Shown in pieces: positions 22,908 to 31,087 of a stretch of 35,361 nucleotides of DNA. Position 1 is the stretch's first letter. Each line of letters opens with the position of its first letter. This DNA is from DASPWV01 sp046727855. Its GTDB lineage: Bacteria > Acidobacteriota > Vicinamibacteria > Vicinamibacterales > UBA2999. Made by a program: the position numbers and the translations under genes. The notes under the pieces were generated by a model. That model made no database searches. It saw only the letters and a list, made by a program, of their open reading frames with translations, and was not told the origin of the DNA. The stretch is from assembly GCA_046727855.1 (NCBI GenBank), contig JBKPDL010000083.1:1-35361 (forward strand), written 5' to 3'.

Positions 22908-23365
22908 ATGACAAGGACGCCGCACGTCCGCGTCTCGACGATCGTCGCAACCGATCCCGCTGAGTCGTTCGAGGTCTTCACGTGCGAGACCAGACTGTGG
23001 TGGCGGCGCGATCCGCGGTCCCGTATTTCGTCCACCGTGCCAGGCAGCGTTCGCTTCGAACCTGACGGAGGCGGCCGCGGCCGTGTGCTCGAGGAGTTTC
23101 CCGGGGTCAGATCGTCGAGATCGGAACGATCCTGGTGTGGCAGCCCGGGCATCGCCTGGTCTTCGAGTAGCGAAGCAGCTGCTTCGATCCGTCCGACCGT
23201 ACTGAGGTCGAGGTGACGTTTGCGCGTGTGAACGACGGAACCGAGGTGACGCTCGAGCACCGCGGGTGGAAACCAGACCGCGATGGTCAAGCTTTTCGGG
23301 ATTGGCTCGGCCTCTGGTGGGGCGACTTGTTCACGTCTTACCGGCTTCAGATCCGGCGAAGGTGA
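22908..23365 (+). pseudogene. SRPBCC (AHSA1-like) gene with frameshift and nonsense codon
   Basis: The frame opens at ATG 22908 (GGAG upstream) with VRVSTIVATDPAESFEVFTC, WWRR and SVRFEPDGGGRGRVLEEF, the first half of an SRPBCC/AHSA1 domain. After about 23100 the homology moves to another frame, consistent with a one-base deletion in the CCCGGGG run. It continues QIVEIGTILVWQPGHRLVFE, stops at TAG (23168-23170) where family members usually have Trp, then resumes in the same frame with TEVEVTFARVNDGTEVTLEH and GLWWGDLFTSYRLQ to TGA at 23363-23365. Two independent lesions make a functional product unlikely. A sequencing error could explain the frameshift but less easily both. Confidence 0.8.
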
Positions 23366-23511
23366 TGCGTGGCGCTACCTGCCGGCCCCCTCTTCGTTCA
23401 CGGTCAGCGTGAGCCTGCCCCTGCCGCTCTGCCATGAAGACTGACGACGAACATTCGAAGGCGGCCTGGTGCGCTCATGAAAGCATCCGCGACGATCGCA
23501 TGAGGAACCGG

Positions 23512-24654
23512 TCATAACGTCAGATCAGGCGCGCCGAGCACCCTCGCCGTCAGCAGCGTGAGATCGTCGGGCTGCGGCGCGCCAGCCAGTTCGTGGCGAA
23601 CGTCGGCAAGAATCGCGTCGAGCAGCTGGCCTCCGCCTTTCGAAGCACGATTGATCGTGGTCGTGAAGCGCCGCTGCGCGCGGCCGTCAGCGTCGGCGAG
23701 CGTTTCCGAGACGCCGTCCGTGTACAGCAGCAGGTGATCGCCCTCCTCCATTGGCACGGCGGGCGCGTCCCACCTCGAGGTCGTCAGCACCGGCGAGATC
23801 AGCGGCCCGGTGCTCTCGAGCCACAGCGGTTCGCGCGCCTTTCCCCACAGAGCCATCGGCGGATGACCGGCGTTCACATAGCGCAGCTGGCGTTCCTCCG
23901 GCGAGATCAGAGCGGCGATGAGCGTGACGAATCGATCCGGACTGAATGCCGCGAGTCCCATCGAGACGCGCTGCACCACGGCCGCGGGCTCGAACCCGTC
24001 GGCGTGCGAGGCATGGAATGCGCTTTTCACGATCCCAGTGAGCATCGCCGCCGACACACCGTGACCCGACACGTCAGCGATCAGCAAGGCGGTGCGTCCT
24101 GCGGGCGCGGGCGCGTAGTCGTAAAGGTCCCCGCCGAGCGCGGAGCATGGCGTGTAACGGCAGCAGACCGCCACGCGATGCACGATTGTTTCGGGCTGCG
24201 GCAACAGGCTCTGCTGGAACGCCCGCGCTTCCGCCATTTCAGTTTCCAGGCGAATCAGGTTTTGACGATGGTCCTCGCGTCGCCAGCGCAGCTCGACGCA
24301 GCGTTCCACCAGCGTCCTGAGCACCTCGCGGTCGAACGGCTTCTGGATGAAGTAGAACGCGGCGTTGCGGATGGCGCGCACGAATTTCTCATCGAGGTCA
24401 TCGACGCTGCCCGTCATCAGAATCACATCGAGCGAAGGAAAGCGCGCTTTGAGCTGCGCCATCAGCTCGAAACCGTCGAGATCGGGCATGCGGATGTCGA
24501 CGATTGCAAGCTCGGGATGAAACTCGTTGGCCAGCGACAACGCCTCGGACGAGAAGCGCGTGGCAAGCACGTGATGATCCTCGCTCAGCACACGCTCAAC
24601 CGCGCGGAGCATGCCTGGCTCGTCGTCGACGACGAGGATGCGTGCCGCTCTCAT
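23512..24654 (-). CDS. Response regulator with PP2C (RsbU/SpoIIE-type) phosphatase output
   Basis: A 380-residue signalling protein. The N-terminal receiver domain (residues 4-120) has the acidic pair DDE at 10-12, phospho-acceptor Asp53 in VDIRMPD, and the conserved Lys105 in QKPFD. A coiled linker (120-150) with the FQQSLLPQP motif leads to a PP2C phosphatase domain with metal ligands in GGDLYDY (175-181), DVSGHGVSAAML (194-205), LLLYTDGVSE and the terminal DDLTLL. Such proteins dephosphorylate an anti-sigma-factor antagonist and so release a sigma factor. The start ATG overlaps the kinase gene's stop by 4 nt (ATGA), so kinase and regulator are probably cognate partners. No anti-sigma or antagonist gene is nearby. 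Confidence 0.92.
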   Translation of the reverse strand: MRAARILVVDDEPGMLRAVERVLSEDHHVLATRFSSEALSLANEFHPELAIVDIRMPDLDGFELMAQLKARFPSLDVILMTGSVDDLDEKFVRAIRNAAFYFIQKPFDREVLRTLVERCVELRWRREDHRQNLIRLETEMAEARAFQQSLLPQPETIVHRVAVCCRYTPCSALGGDLYDYAPAPAGRTALLIADVSGHGVSAAMLTGIVKSAFHASHADGFEPAAVVQRVSMGLAAFSPDRFVTLIAALISPEERQLRYVNAGHPPMALWGKAREPLWLESTGPLISPVLTTSRWDAPAVPMEEGDHLLLYTDGVSETLADADGRAQRRFTTTINRASKGGGQLLDAILADVRHELAGAPQPDDLTLLTARVLGAPDLTL

Positions 24655-26333
24655 GACACCTGCGGATACTGGAGCGACCCCGCCTGTGGAAGGAGAACGC
24701 GGACGTCGGTGCCATTACCAGGCTGGCTGTGAATCGTGAGCGTGCCGTCAACTTCCCAGACAACCGAGCGGCAGATGGAGAGGCCGAGGCCGTTGCCGTG
24801 CGGCTTGGTCGTGAAGAACGGCTCGAGCACCCGGGCCAGATTTTCCTCGGGGATCCCGCTGCCGGTATCGGCCACAGAGATTTCGACCATCCCGTCGGAA
24901 GCGCGCGCCGTGACCACGATCTTGCCGCCGTGCGGCGTCGCCTCGCGTGCGTTGGTGAGCAGGTTGAGAAACAGCTGTTCGAGGTCGCTCTGGCTGCACG
25001 CCACCTCCGGAATCTCGTCCGGGACGTTCACGTGCAGCTCGATCGCGCTCCGGCTCATGCCGTACTTGAGGATGGCCGACGCCGTGTCGATGGCGCGCCG
25101 TAGCTGTCCGTACCCGCTGCGCCGCGCAGCATTCCGCGAAAACGTCAGCATTCCTCCAAAAATGCGGCGGCAGACTTGAAGCGACTTCTGTACGTGCTCG
25201 AGATCCTCCGCGAACACGGTCGGCACCAGCGAGCCGCTGCGCAGGTCCGCCTGCATCTGCTGGATCAGCGGCAGCATCGATCCGAGCGCGTTGTTGAGAT
25301 CATGCGACACGCTGCGCGCGAGATCGGCCATCGCGTGCTTGCGCTCCGCGGTGACGACGCGGGCGCGGAGCGTCTCGGTGCGATGTAAGTTCTGGATAGC
25401 GATAGCGGCCTGCGAGCGAAAATGCTCGACCAGCTCGGCGTCGAATGGCTTGAGCTGTCCCGGGTAGCGCGCCGCTATCTTCAGAACGCCGACCAGACTG
25501 TCCCGCGTCACCAGCGGCGCGCACAGCATCGACGCTTCGCGAACATTTTCGCCGTCGACAGCGTTGTTGTAGTCGAGCAACGTAGCAAGCCCGCTCGCCG
25601 GCTGATTCGTCCACTCCCGCCAGCTGTCGCCGTCGCGATCGAAACCGTACACGCGTTCCGACTGCAAGAGCGCCGCCGCATCGGTAGTGATCGGAATGCG
25701 CAGTCCGATACGCTCGCTCCTGGCCTTGGTCCATGCGATCTGCTCCGCCACGACGCGCAGCGACGGCTCGTTCTCCTCGCGGATCAGCAGCGCCGAAGAA
25801 TGATCGTAGAGCGTCAGCGATCGAATACCGTCCAGGATTTGATAGAAGAGATCCTTGGGGTGGATCTGCTCCATGATCTTGCGGTCGATCCGATCACGCA
25901 CGCCAAGGAGCCGCTCGCGGTCGATCCGGTGGACTGCCGCCGACAGGATGGCAGCAATTCGCGTCATCAGCCGCCGATCCTCGCGATCGAAATCCTGGCC
26001 GGGAGCGACCAGCGCAATCGCGCCCCACGCCCCCTCACGCCGCCTCACCGATCCGATCAACATCTCGCGTTGAACCGGCGGATGGGTGTGACGGATGTAG
26101 CGCGTCAGCACGCCAAGGTCCCAGTCGGTGTGCTTGGGCAGAGTGAAAAGCAGGTCGGCTTCTGAGCGGCCCGCGCGCAGCGTGGCGATACATCCATGGG
26201 TCGCGCGGAAGAACTCTCGCGTATCGCGGAGCGCATGCCGCAGCGCCTTGTGCGGTTCGCGGACGTCCTTCAGGTGCGCGGAGAGACCGTCGATGAATTT
26301 GAGCGCGGCCAGCTCGCGCTGTACGGGCAACAT
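24651..26333 (-). CDS. GAF-domain sensor histidine kinase
   Basis: A soluble histidine kinase of 560 residues with no transmembrane segment. Two GAF-like sensor regions lie at about 20-140 (ATHGCIATLRAGRSEADLLF; GAWGAIALVAPGQDFDREDR) and 160-320 (DHSSALLIREE; SMLCAPLVTRDSLVGVLKIA). The dimerisation helix carries the phospho-accepting His344 in RSVSHDLNNALGSM. The ATPase domain has the N-box NLLTNAREATPHGG (Asn461), G1 ADTGSGIPEENL, F-box EPFFTTK and G2 GNGLGLSI. HDLNN in place of HELRT is the variant common in soluble GAF/PAS kinases. It is coupled by an ATGA overlap to the receiver-PP2C gene. A 194-nt gap with no recognisable content separates it from the glycan operon. Confidence 0.92.
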   Translation of the reverse strand: MLPVQRELAALKFIDGLSAHLKDVREPHKALRHALRDTREFFRATHGCIATLRAGRSEADLLFTLPKHTDWDLGVLTRYIRHTHPPVQREMLIGSVRRREGAWGAIALVAPGQDFDREDRRLMTRIAAILSAAVHRIDRERLLGVRDRIDRKIMEQIHPKDLFYQILDGIRSLTLYDHSSALLIREENEPSLRVVAEQIAWTKARSERIGLRIPITTDAAALLQSERVYGFDRDGDSWREWTNQPASGLATLLDYNNAVDGENVREASMLCAPLVTRDSLVGVLKIAARYPGQLKPFDAELVEHFRSQAAIAIQNLHRTETLRARVVTAERKHAMADLARSVSHDLNNALGSMLPLIQQMQADLRSGSLVPTVFAEDLEHVQKSLQVCRRIFGGMLTFSRNAARRSGYGQLRRAIDTASAILKYGMSRSAIELHVNVPDEIPEVACSQSDLEQLFLNLLTNAREATPHGGKIVVTARASDGMVEISVADTGSGIPEENLARVLEPFFTTKPHGNGLGLSICRSVVWEVDGTLTIHSQPGNGTDVRVLLPQAGSLQYPQVS

Positions 26334-26527
26334 GCCGCTTCAGGATGATTCTCGAACCGGCCCCGGGTCAAGTACTCGCGCGGCTCGTCACGCGAGCGGT
26401 CAGTCGATTACGACGGCAACTTGCAAGTCGCTATGGAACGGATTCTACAGGATTGAGGAGCACCAAAGGTTCGAGGCGGGACAGGACTGGCATCTCTTCC
26501 TTCCCGATATTGATGGACTCGCTTCCA

Positions 26528-27694
26528 CTAATGTGTGACGGCCAATTCGTCGAGGAATCGGGTAAGCACGGCGTCGGAATCGAAATAACGTTCCGCCACC
26601 TTCCGAGCCGCTGCACTATGCTGGTCGTAATCGGCAATGATGCGGCTGACCCCGTCAACGATGTCCTGCCGCGTGCGAAACGGCACTAATCCCACACCGC
26701 CACCATATGTTCCGGCAAAGCCCGTGTCCTGTACGAGCGCCGGACGGCCGGACGCCAGATATCGAATGGTGCGGTCGCTGAACCATCCGCTATTGGTCTG
26801 CACATACATGCTTTTGGCGACCGAAAACTCGGCGCCCGAGTGCTGCACATATGTGCGAAACGCGATCGGGTCACGAGCAACGTGCTCCGGCTTCATCAAA
26901 CGCCAGCCGTTTGACGACAGCGCATCGAAATCACGCGAGTCGCTGGGATGAATGTCGAGCGCGAGCTCGAAGCATGCCGGCGTCGCCCGCGGAACGTCGA
27001 CGAACTTGCGAAACTCGTGCGCCTTCACGCCGTACATCGTCCCTCCGAACTCGAGTGTGCCGCACGGCCCGCGCCAGCTGCCAACCGTCGTGAATCGATC
27101 GAACGCGCGGCCGTCTAGCAGCGGCCACTCCGACAGCACGGCAAAGGGACGCAGCGGACGCCAGGCGATTCCGCCCGTAGGAATGGTGCACCCCGGAAGG
27201 CCAACGCGCGCCCCGACCGAGTAATGGTGGTCATATCCTTCAAGCGTTGTCCCGAGCGCGCCCGTTACATGCCACATCTGTGTAAACCCGGGGTCTTCGT
27301 CGATGAACACCGCGCGGCGCGGCTGCAGGCACAGACTGCGCATCGGTAGATGGCCACTGATGTTCACGAAGAGATCCGCCTGGCCAACGAGTTCCCGGAT
27401 TCGGGCGATTGGCAACCCATAGGCCGATTCGCCGCGCTCATCAAGGAGCGTGGCGCAGTCCGATAGCCCGAACGTCGAGAGTACGTCACTGAAATAGGCG
27501 AGGTTGTACGAATCGGGCAGATCGGCGGGTGCGCCAGTGTCGTCGACGCACACGGCATCTTTGATCTGCTCCACGAGATGCACGTGGAGACCGAGACGCC
27601 GCAGACCGAGAAGCCAATGAAGACGATGCCAGGTGTCTCCACCTTTTCCCGCGGTGTTGGCAATCGCGCCACCAATCGCGATGAGCGCCGGCAT
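26528..27694 (-). CDS. Putative glycosyltransferase (paralogue of the gene at 32763)
   Basis: A protein of 388 residues resembling GT-B enzymes of the group-1/CgeB-like kind. The N-terminus has GGDTWHRLHWLLGLRRLGLHVHLVE, the donor/acceptor Rossmann start. The C-terminal half has FTTVGSWRG near 203, EFSVAKSMYV and SGWFSDRTIRYLASGRPALVQDTGF near 290-325, the typical sugar-nucleotide-binding end, followed by FRTRQDIVDGVSRIIADY. These motifs are shared with the product of the gene at 32763-33938. The start is taken as ATG 27694, which overlaps the previous stop in TGATG; a GTG one codon upstream is possible. It is the last gene of the glycan operon. Donor and acceptor are unknown. Confidence 0.75.
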   Translation of the reverse strand: MPALIAIGGAIANTAGKGGDTWHRLHWLLGLRRLGLHVHLVEQIKDAVCVDDTGAPADLPDSYNLAYFSDVLSTFGLSDCATLLDERGESAYGLPIARIRELVGQADLFVNISGHLPMRSLCLQPRRAVFIDEDPGFTQMWHVTGALGTTLEGYDHHYSVGARVGLPGCTIPTGGIAWRPLRPFAVLSEWPLLDGRAFDRFTTVGSWRGPCGTLEFGGTMYGVKAHEFRKFVDVPRATPACFELALDIHPSDSRDFDALSSNGWRLMKPEHVARDPIAFRTYVQHSGAEFSVAKSMYVQTNSGWFSDRTIRYLASGRPALVQDTGFAGTYGGGVGLVPFRTRQDIVDGVSRIIADYDQHSAAARKVAERYFDSDAVLTRFLDELAVTH

Positions 27695-28719
27695 CACGCC
27701 TCTGCGGACGCGCCGAATGGATGGGAGTTCTCTGCGGATGACAAGCTGCTGAGCTCTCCCTTTTCGATCGCCATTTCAACGATGCCCTTGAGTCTGCAAG
27801 CGTTGAAGATGAATTTGTACAACCGCCACAACTCAACTCGCAGTTCGCCATCGTCGACGGCGTCGTCGTCCAGGTACTTCTCGATCTTTCTCGCCTGCTT
27901 CAGGGCCTCGGGCAGTTGCTGTTGCATTGTCCGCCAGTGCACGTCAGCATCGGCTGTCTGACAGTAGTCCTGGACAATCGGGTCCTGGTGCAGGCGGTTG
28001 AATGCAAAATGCGCCCGCCCCTGACGTTCGCAGCGGCGACAGAACTCGTCGAGCGTAATGCGGCGGTTCATGAAGCTGATTGCACGCGGCTCGTAGAAGA
28101 CCCGCAGCTGAAATCTGCTCAGACGGTAGCCGAGCTCGATGTCTTCGATTATCGATTCAAAGTCATGCCTGAACACTCCATGTCGCGCCAGAAATGATCG
28201 CTTGCACGACGTGCGTCCGCCCCAGAAGTGTCTGAAGTCGAGCACGCGTCCGGGAGGAATGCTGGGGTACGAAAACAGGATCTGGCCCACGTCTGTGACG
28301 TAACGCATCAACTCGGTGATATGCAGCCACGGCGCCCAGGTCGTGTAGCCGAGCACCGCATCTGATTCGTCAGGGTGATAGTGATGCGCGGTCACGTGCT
28401 GCGACAGGAGCTCGCTGTGAGCCACATCGTCGTCGTCGAAGAAGAGAAGGATTTTCGCGGACGCTGTGAACACACCGAGGCTCTTTGCCGCCGAGATGCC
28501 CGCGCGGCCGAGCCTGAAGTAACGAAGCGGCAGGCGGCGTTGGAACTCGCGGCACACGTCGGCAGTGGCGTCGGTCGACCCGTCGTCAACGACGAGGACT
28601 TCGAATTGGTCAGGACCCAGCGTCTGCGTCTCCAGACTCTCGAGCGACGAGGTCAGGAGCTCGGCGCGATTGTAAGTCGGAATGAGCACGCTGATTTTCA
28701 GCCGGTCGTCGTCATGCAT
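27694..28719 (-). CDS. Family 2 glycosyltransferase
   Basis: A 341-residue GT-A enzyme. The nucleotide-binding region is ISVLIPTYNRAELLTSSLESL, then FEVLVVDDGSTDAT; the metal-binding DDD is in KILLFFDDDDVAHSELL; and the acceptor-loop acidic motif is ESIIEDIELGYRLSRFQLRV near residue 200. The C-terminal 100 residues are helical and charged (RRCERQGRAHFAFNRL; LKQARKIEKYLDDDAVDD). The start is placed at ATG 28719 (GAGGG 5 nt upstream) rather than the TTG at 28743; it then overlaps the preceding gene by 8 nt. It should add one sugar to a cell-surface glycan precursor in the cytoplasm; the sugar is not predictable. Confidence 0.88.
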   Translation of the reverse strand: MHDDDRLKISVLIPTYNRAELLTSSLESLETQTLGPDQFEVLVVDDGSTDATADVCREFQRRLPLRYFRLGRAGISAAKSLGVFTASAKILLFFDDDDVAHSELLSQHVTAHHYHPDESDAVLGYTTWAPWLHITELMRYVTDVGQILFSYPSIPPGRVLDFRHFWGGRTSCKRSFLARHGVFRHDFESIIEDIELGYRLSRFQLRVFYEPRAISFMNRRITLDEFCRRCERQGRAHFAFNRLHQDPIVQDYCQTADADVHWRTMQQQLPEALKQARKIEKYLDDDAVDDGELRVELWRLYKFIFNACRLKGIVEMAIEKGELSSLSSAENSHPFGASAEA

Positions 28720-31087
28720 GGGAACCCTCGGGTAAGCCGACAATGTCCGTGACGCGGAAGCATTGATCGAGCGTCAGGTGCGGATGCCGCGCCCAGTATG
28801 CCGTTCGTTCGGCATCCGCCTGATGCCAGCCGTAGTTCGCAACCGACTTGCGCAGACCATGACACACGGGCACCGCATCGATGATGCCCATCTTCAATCC
28901 GCGTTGCTGCAGGAGATACGACCAGACGTTTTCGTAGCCCCAACCCATCGACGAAGTCACATCGAACGGGAGCAGCAGGTCGACGATCGATCGGTGCATG
29001 CTGAAGACAGGGCCGATCTCCACGAACCTGGTCTGACGCGCGATCAGCCCGCGCTGCTGCTCGACGATGGGGTGATCGAGATACGAGTCGCTCGTACGAG
29101 CCGGCTGCGCGAGAGCAAATCCGAGCTGCTGCTGCAGGGCGATAAAGGCGTCGAGGAAACCACGCGGCAGCACGATGTCGTCGTCGATTGAGACGAGGTA
29201 ATCGTAATCGGCAAGCTGAACGCTGCCGATGAGGCGATTGAGAATTTCGAACTTCGGCGTTTTCTCGAGCAGCGAAGCAACGGTCACCTCCGCGAGGTTC
29301 GCTGGCGCAGGACCACCAAGCGCGACCCACCGCTGGTCCAACACACATCGGGTACTTGCGCGCAGGGTTGCGATTTCATCCGCGGCGTTGTTCGGCTGCC
29401 CGCACAGATAGATGCCAAGCACAAGGGTGCGCGGCTTGGTCCGATTCCCCGTCGGTGCGTCGCTGCTGCCGACTATGCGTGGGCGCAATTCTTCGATGTC
29501 TCGAAGGACAGTGCGCGGCCGCCGCTTACGCCGGGTGTCCGCCTGCGGTTGTGTTGTCGCGCTCGCTACGCGCCGCGCCTCAGCGGACAAGCCATAGATG
29601 ACGCAATCGTCGCCGCGGAAGACAGGCGATCCCGTGCGCTGCAAGTAAGCCGCAAACTCTTTGTAGTAATCGAGCCACCACAACGCTGTGCGCGGAACGG
29701 CGAGGAAGTCGACGCCACGTGCTTTGAGCCGCTCCAACGATTCGACCGCGGCCTTCCCATCGGCGGGATACGATCCGGCGTAGCGACCGTCTGTCAATTG
29801 CGGAAAGTGCTCGCCGCGCCGGTTGTCCAGTTTCAGCAGCCCCTCGTCGCCTTTACTGATCACGGCGACCGCGGCACCTGGCGGAACGTTGCGTTCAATC
29901 GCTGCTTTCGTGGCGTCGCACACCTGCTCATACGTCGCTGCCCATGGCGGCGCGGACAACATCAATGTGTGCGATCGCGTCCGGAAATGCTCAATTGCAT
30001 TGAGCAGCCGCTCCTTGACCACTTCGTGGCTGTGATTGGCGGCCATGTGCGTATGCCCGCGATCGGCCAGTCGCACCCAGACCTCCTCGTTTGTGAGCAG
30101 AGTCTCGATGCTTTTGGCAAATGCCGCTGCGTCATCGGCGACGATGACGTCGCGAGCGTCCATGACGTCGAGGCCCTCGATACCGACCGACGTTGAGACC
30201 ACGGGCGTGCCGACGGCCAGCGACTGAATGAGCTTGCCCTTCGTTCCAGCGCCGTAACGCAGCGGCACGGTCATCACGCGCGCGCGCGAGAGATATGGCA
30301 ACACCGAAGGCACCCATCCGACGACGTGGACATGTGGAGCGAGAGCGAGCTGAGCCACCTTGTTGTCCGACGCGTTGCCGACGATCCATAGCGGGTGCTC
30401 TGCCAGCAGCCGTGGATTTACCCGCGGCAGGATGTCGCTGACGAGATGATTGGCCGCTTCCACATTCGGCTGATGCCAGAAGTTGCCGACGAACAACACT
30501 CCCCGGCGCGCGGCGAACGGCAGCGGCGATCGTGGCAGTTCTTCGCACAGCGGTACGCACCGGACCGCATGCGGATTGCCGATCAAATCCGCGATGAGGC
30601 TGGTTTCTTTCGGTGAGACCGCAAGGAGACCGTCCGCCGCCGCGTAGGTGTTCAGCTCGCGGACGAATTCATCTCCGATATTGACGGGCAAAGCTGTTGC
30701 CGCCGAGTCGGAAGGCGGACGCGTGAACACACCGCGCGCGCTGCGGAGAAAGTGGAGATCGATGCTGTCGACGATCACGCGCGTCGCCGGCGACAAGCGG
30801 CGGAGCCGCGGGAGCCACGCCTCCGCGATATGCCAGAACGCCAGGATCGCGATGTCGAATCGCGCCTGCGCGAGAAATTCGTTCGTCAGCTTGTCGAAAC
30901 CGGCATAGGTCAGGACCCCATCCTGCCGCAGCGCGCGGGCGTAGCGATCCTGCCCTTCGTCGTCACGAGCGACGTAGGTGATGTCCCAGCCGGCGTCGCG
31001 CAGAATCTGAACCACATCGAAGATGCGTTTCGATCCGCACTCGCGATCGTACTCCGGCATCCGCGTGCTGCCGATGAGCGCTTTCAT
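28712..31087 (-). CDS. Three-part glycosyltransferase: GT4-like, unnamed WWL domain, DDD-type transferase
   Basis: A large cytoplasmic protein (791 residues from ATG 31087; numbering here is from the GTG at 31096). Residues 1-375 form a GT4-like GT-B unit: PEYDRECGSKRIFDVVQIL, DSIDLHFLRSARG, LFVGNFWHQPNVEAANHL, VPLRYGAGTKGKLIQSLAVG. Residues 403-503 form a domain of unknown function with HFPQLTDGRYAGSYPAD and ALWWLDYYKEF. After a basic linker, residues 555-794 form a second transferase-like unit with YLVSIDDDIVLPRGFLDAF, LAQPA, FVEIGPVFSMHR and MGWGYENVW, close to DUF707-type proteins. Two transferase modules on one chain suggest consecutive sugar additions. The ATG overlaps the preceding stop as ATGA, which is why I prefer it to the GTG. 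Confidence 0.85.
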   Translation of the reverse strand: MKALIGSTRMPEYDRECGSKRIFDVVQILRDAGWDITYVARDDEGQDRYARALRQDGVLTYAGFDKLTNEFLAQARFDIAILAFWHIAEAWLPRLRRLSPATRVIVDSIDLHFLRSARGVFTRPPSDSAATALPVNIGDEFVRELNTYAAADGLLAVSPKETSLIADLIGNPHAVRCVPLCEELPRSPLPFAARRGVLFVGNFWHQPNVEAANHLVSDILPRVNPRLLAEHPLWIVGNASDNKVAQLALAPHVHVVGWVPSVLPYLSRARVMTVPLRYGAGTKGKLIQSLAVGTPVVSTSVGIEGLDVMDARDVIVADDAAAFAKSIETLLTNEEVWVRLADRGHTHMAANHSHEVVKERLLNAIEHFRTRSHTLMLSAPPWAATYEQVCDATKAAIERNVPPGAAVAVISKGDEGLLKLDNRRGEHFPQLTDGRYAGSYPADGKAAVESLERLKARGVDFLAVPRTALWWLDYYKEFAAYLQRTGSPVFRGDDCVIYGLSAEARRVASATTQPQADTRRKRRPRTVLRDIEELRPRIVGSSDAPTGNRTKPRTLVLGIYLCGQPNNAADEIATLRASTRCVLDQRWVALGGPAPANLAEVTVASLLEKTPKFEILNRLIGSVQLADYDYLVSIDDDIVLPRGFLDAFIALQQQLGFALAQPARTSDSYLDHPIVEQQRGLIARQTRFVEIGPVFSMHRSIVDLLLPFDVTSSMGWGYENVWSYLLQQRGLKMGIIDAVPVCHGLRKSVANYGWHQADAERTAYWARHPHLTLDQCFRVTDIVGLPEGSHA

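Noticed and set aside
23434..23514. 26-codon plus frame before the PP2C gene end
   Set aside because: Too short, without a recognisable motif or ribosome-binding site.
23593..24732. Open plus-strand frame of 379 codons
   Set aside because: It is antisense to the receiver-PP2C gene, which has all catalytic motifs.
26334..26527. Intergenic stretch between the kinase gene and the glycan operon
   Set aside because: I checked it for short genes, relics and hairpins; only a 5-bp GCTCG/CGAGC stem was found, which is not meaningful.
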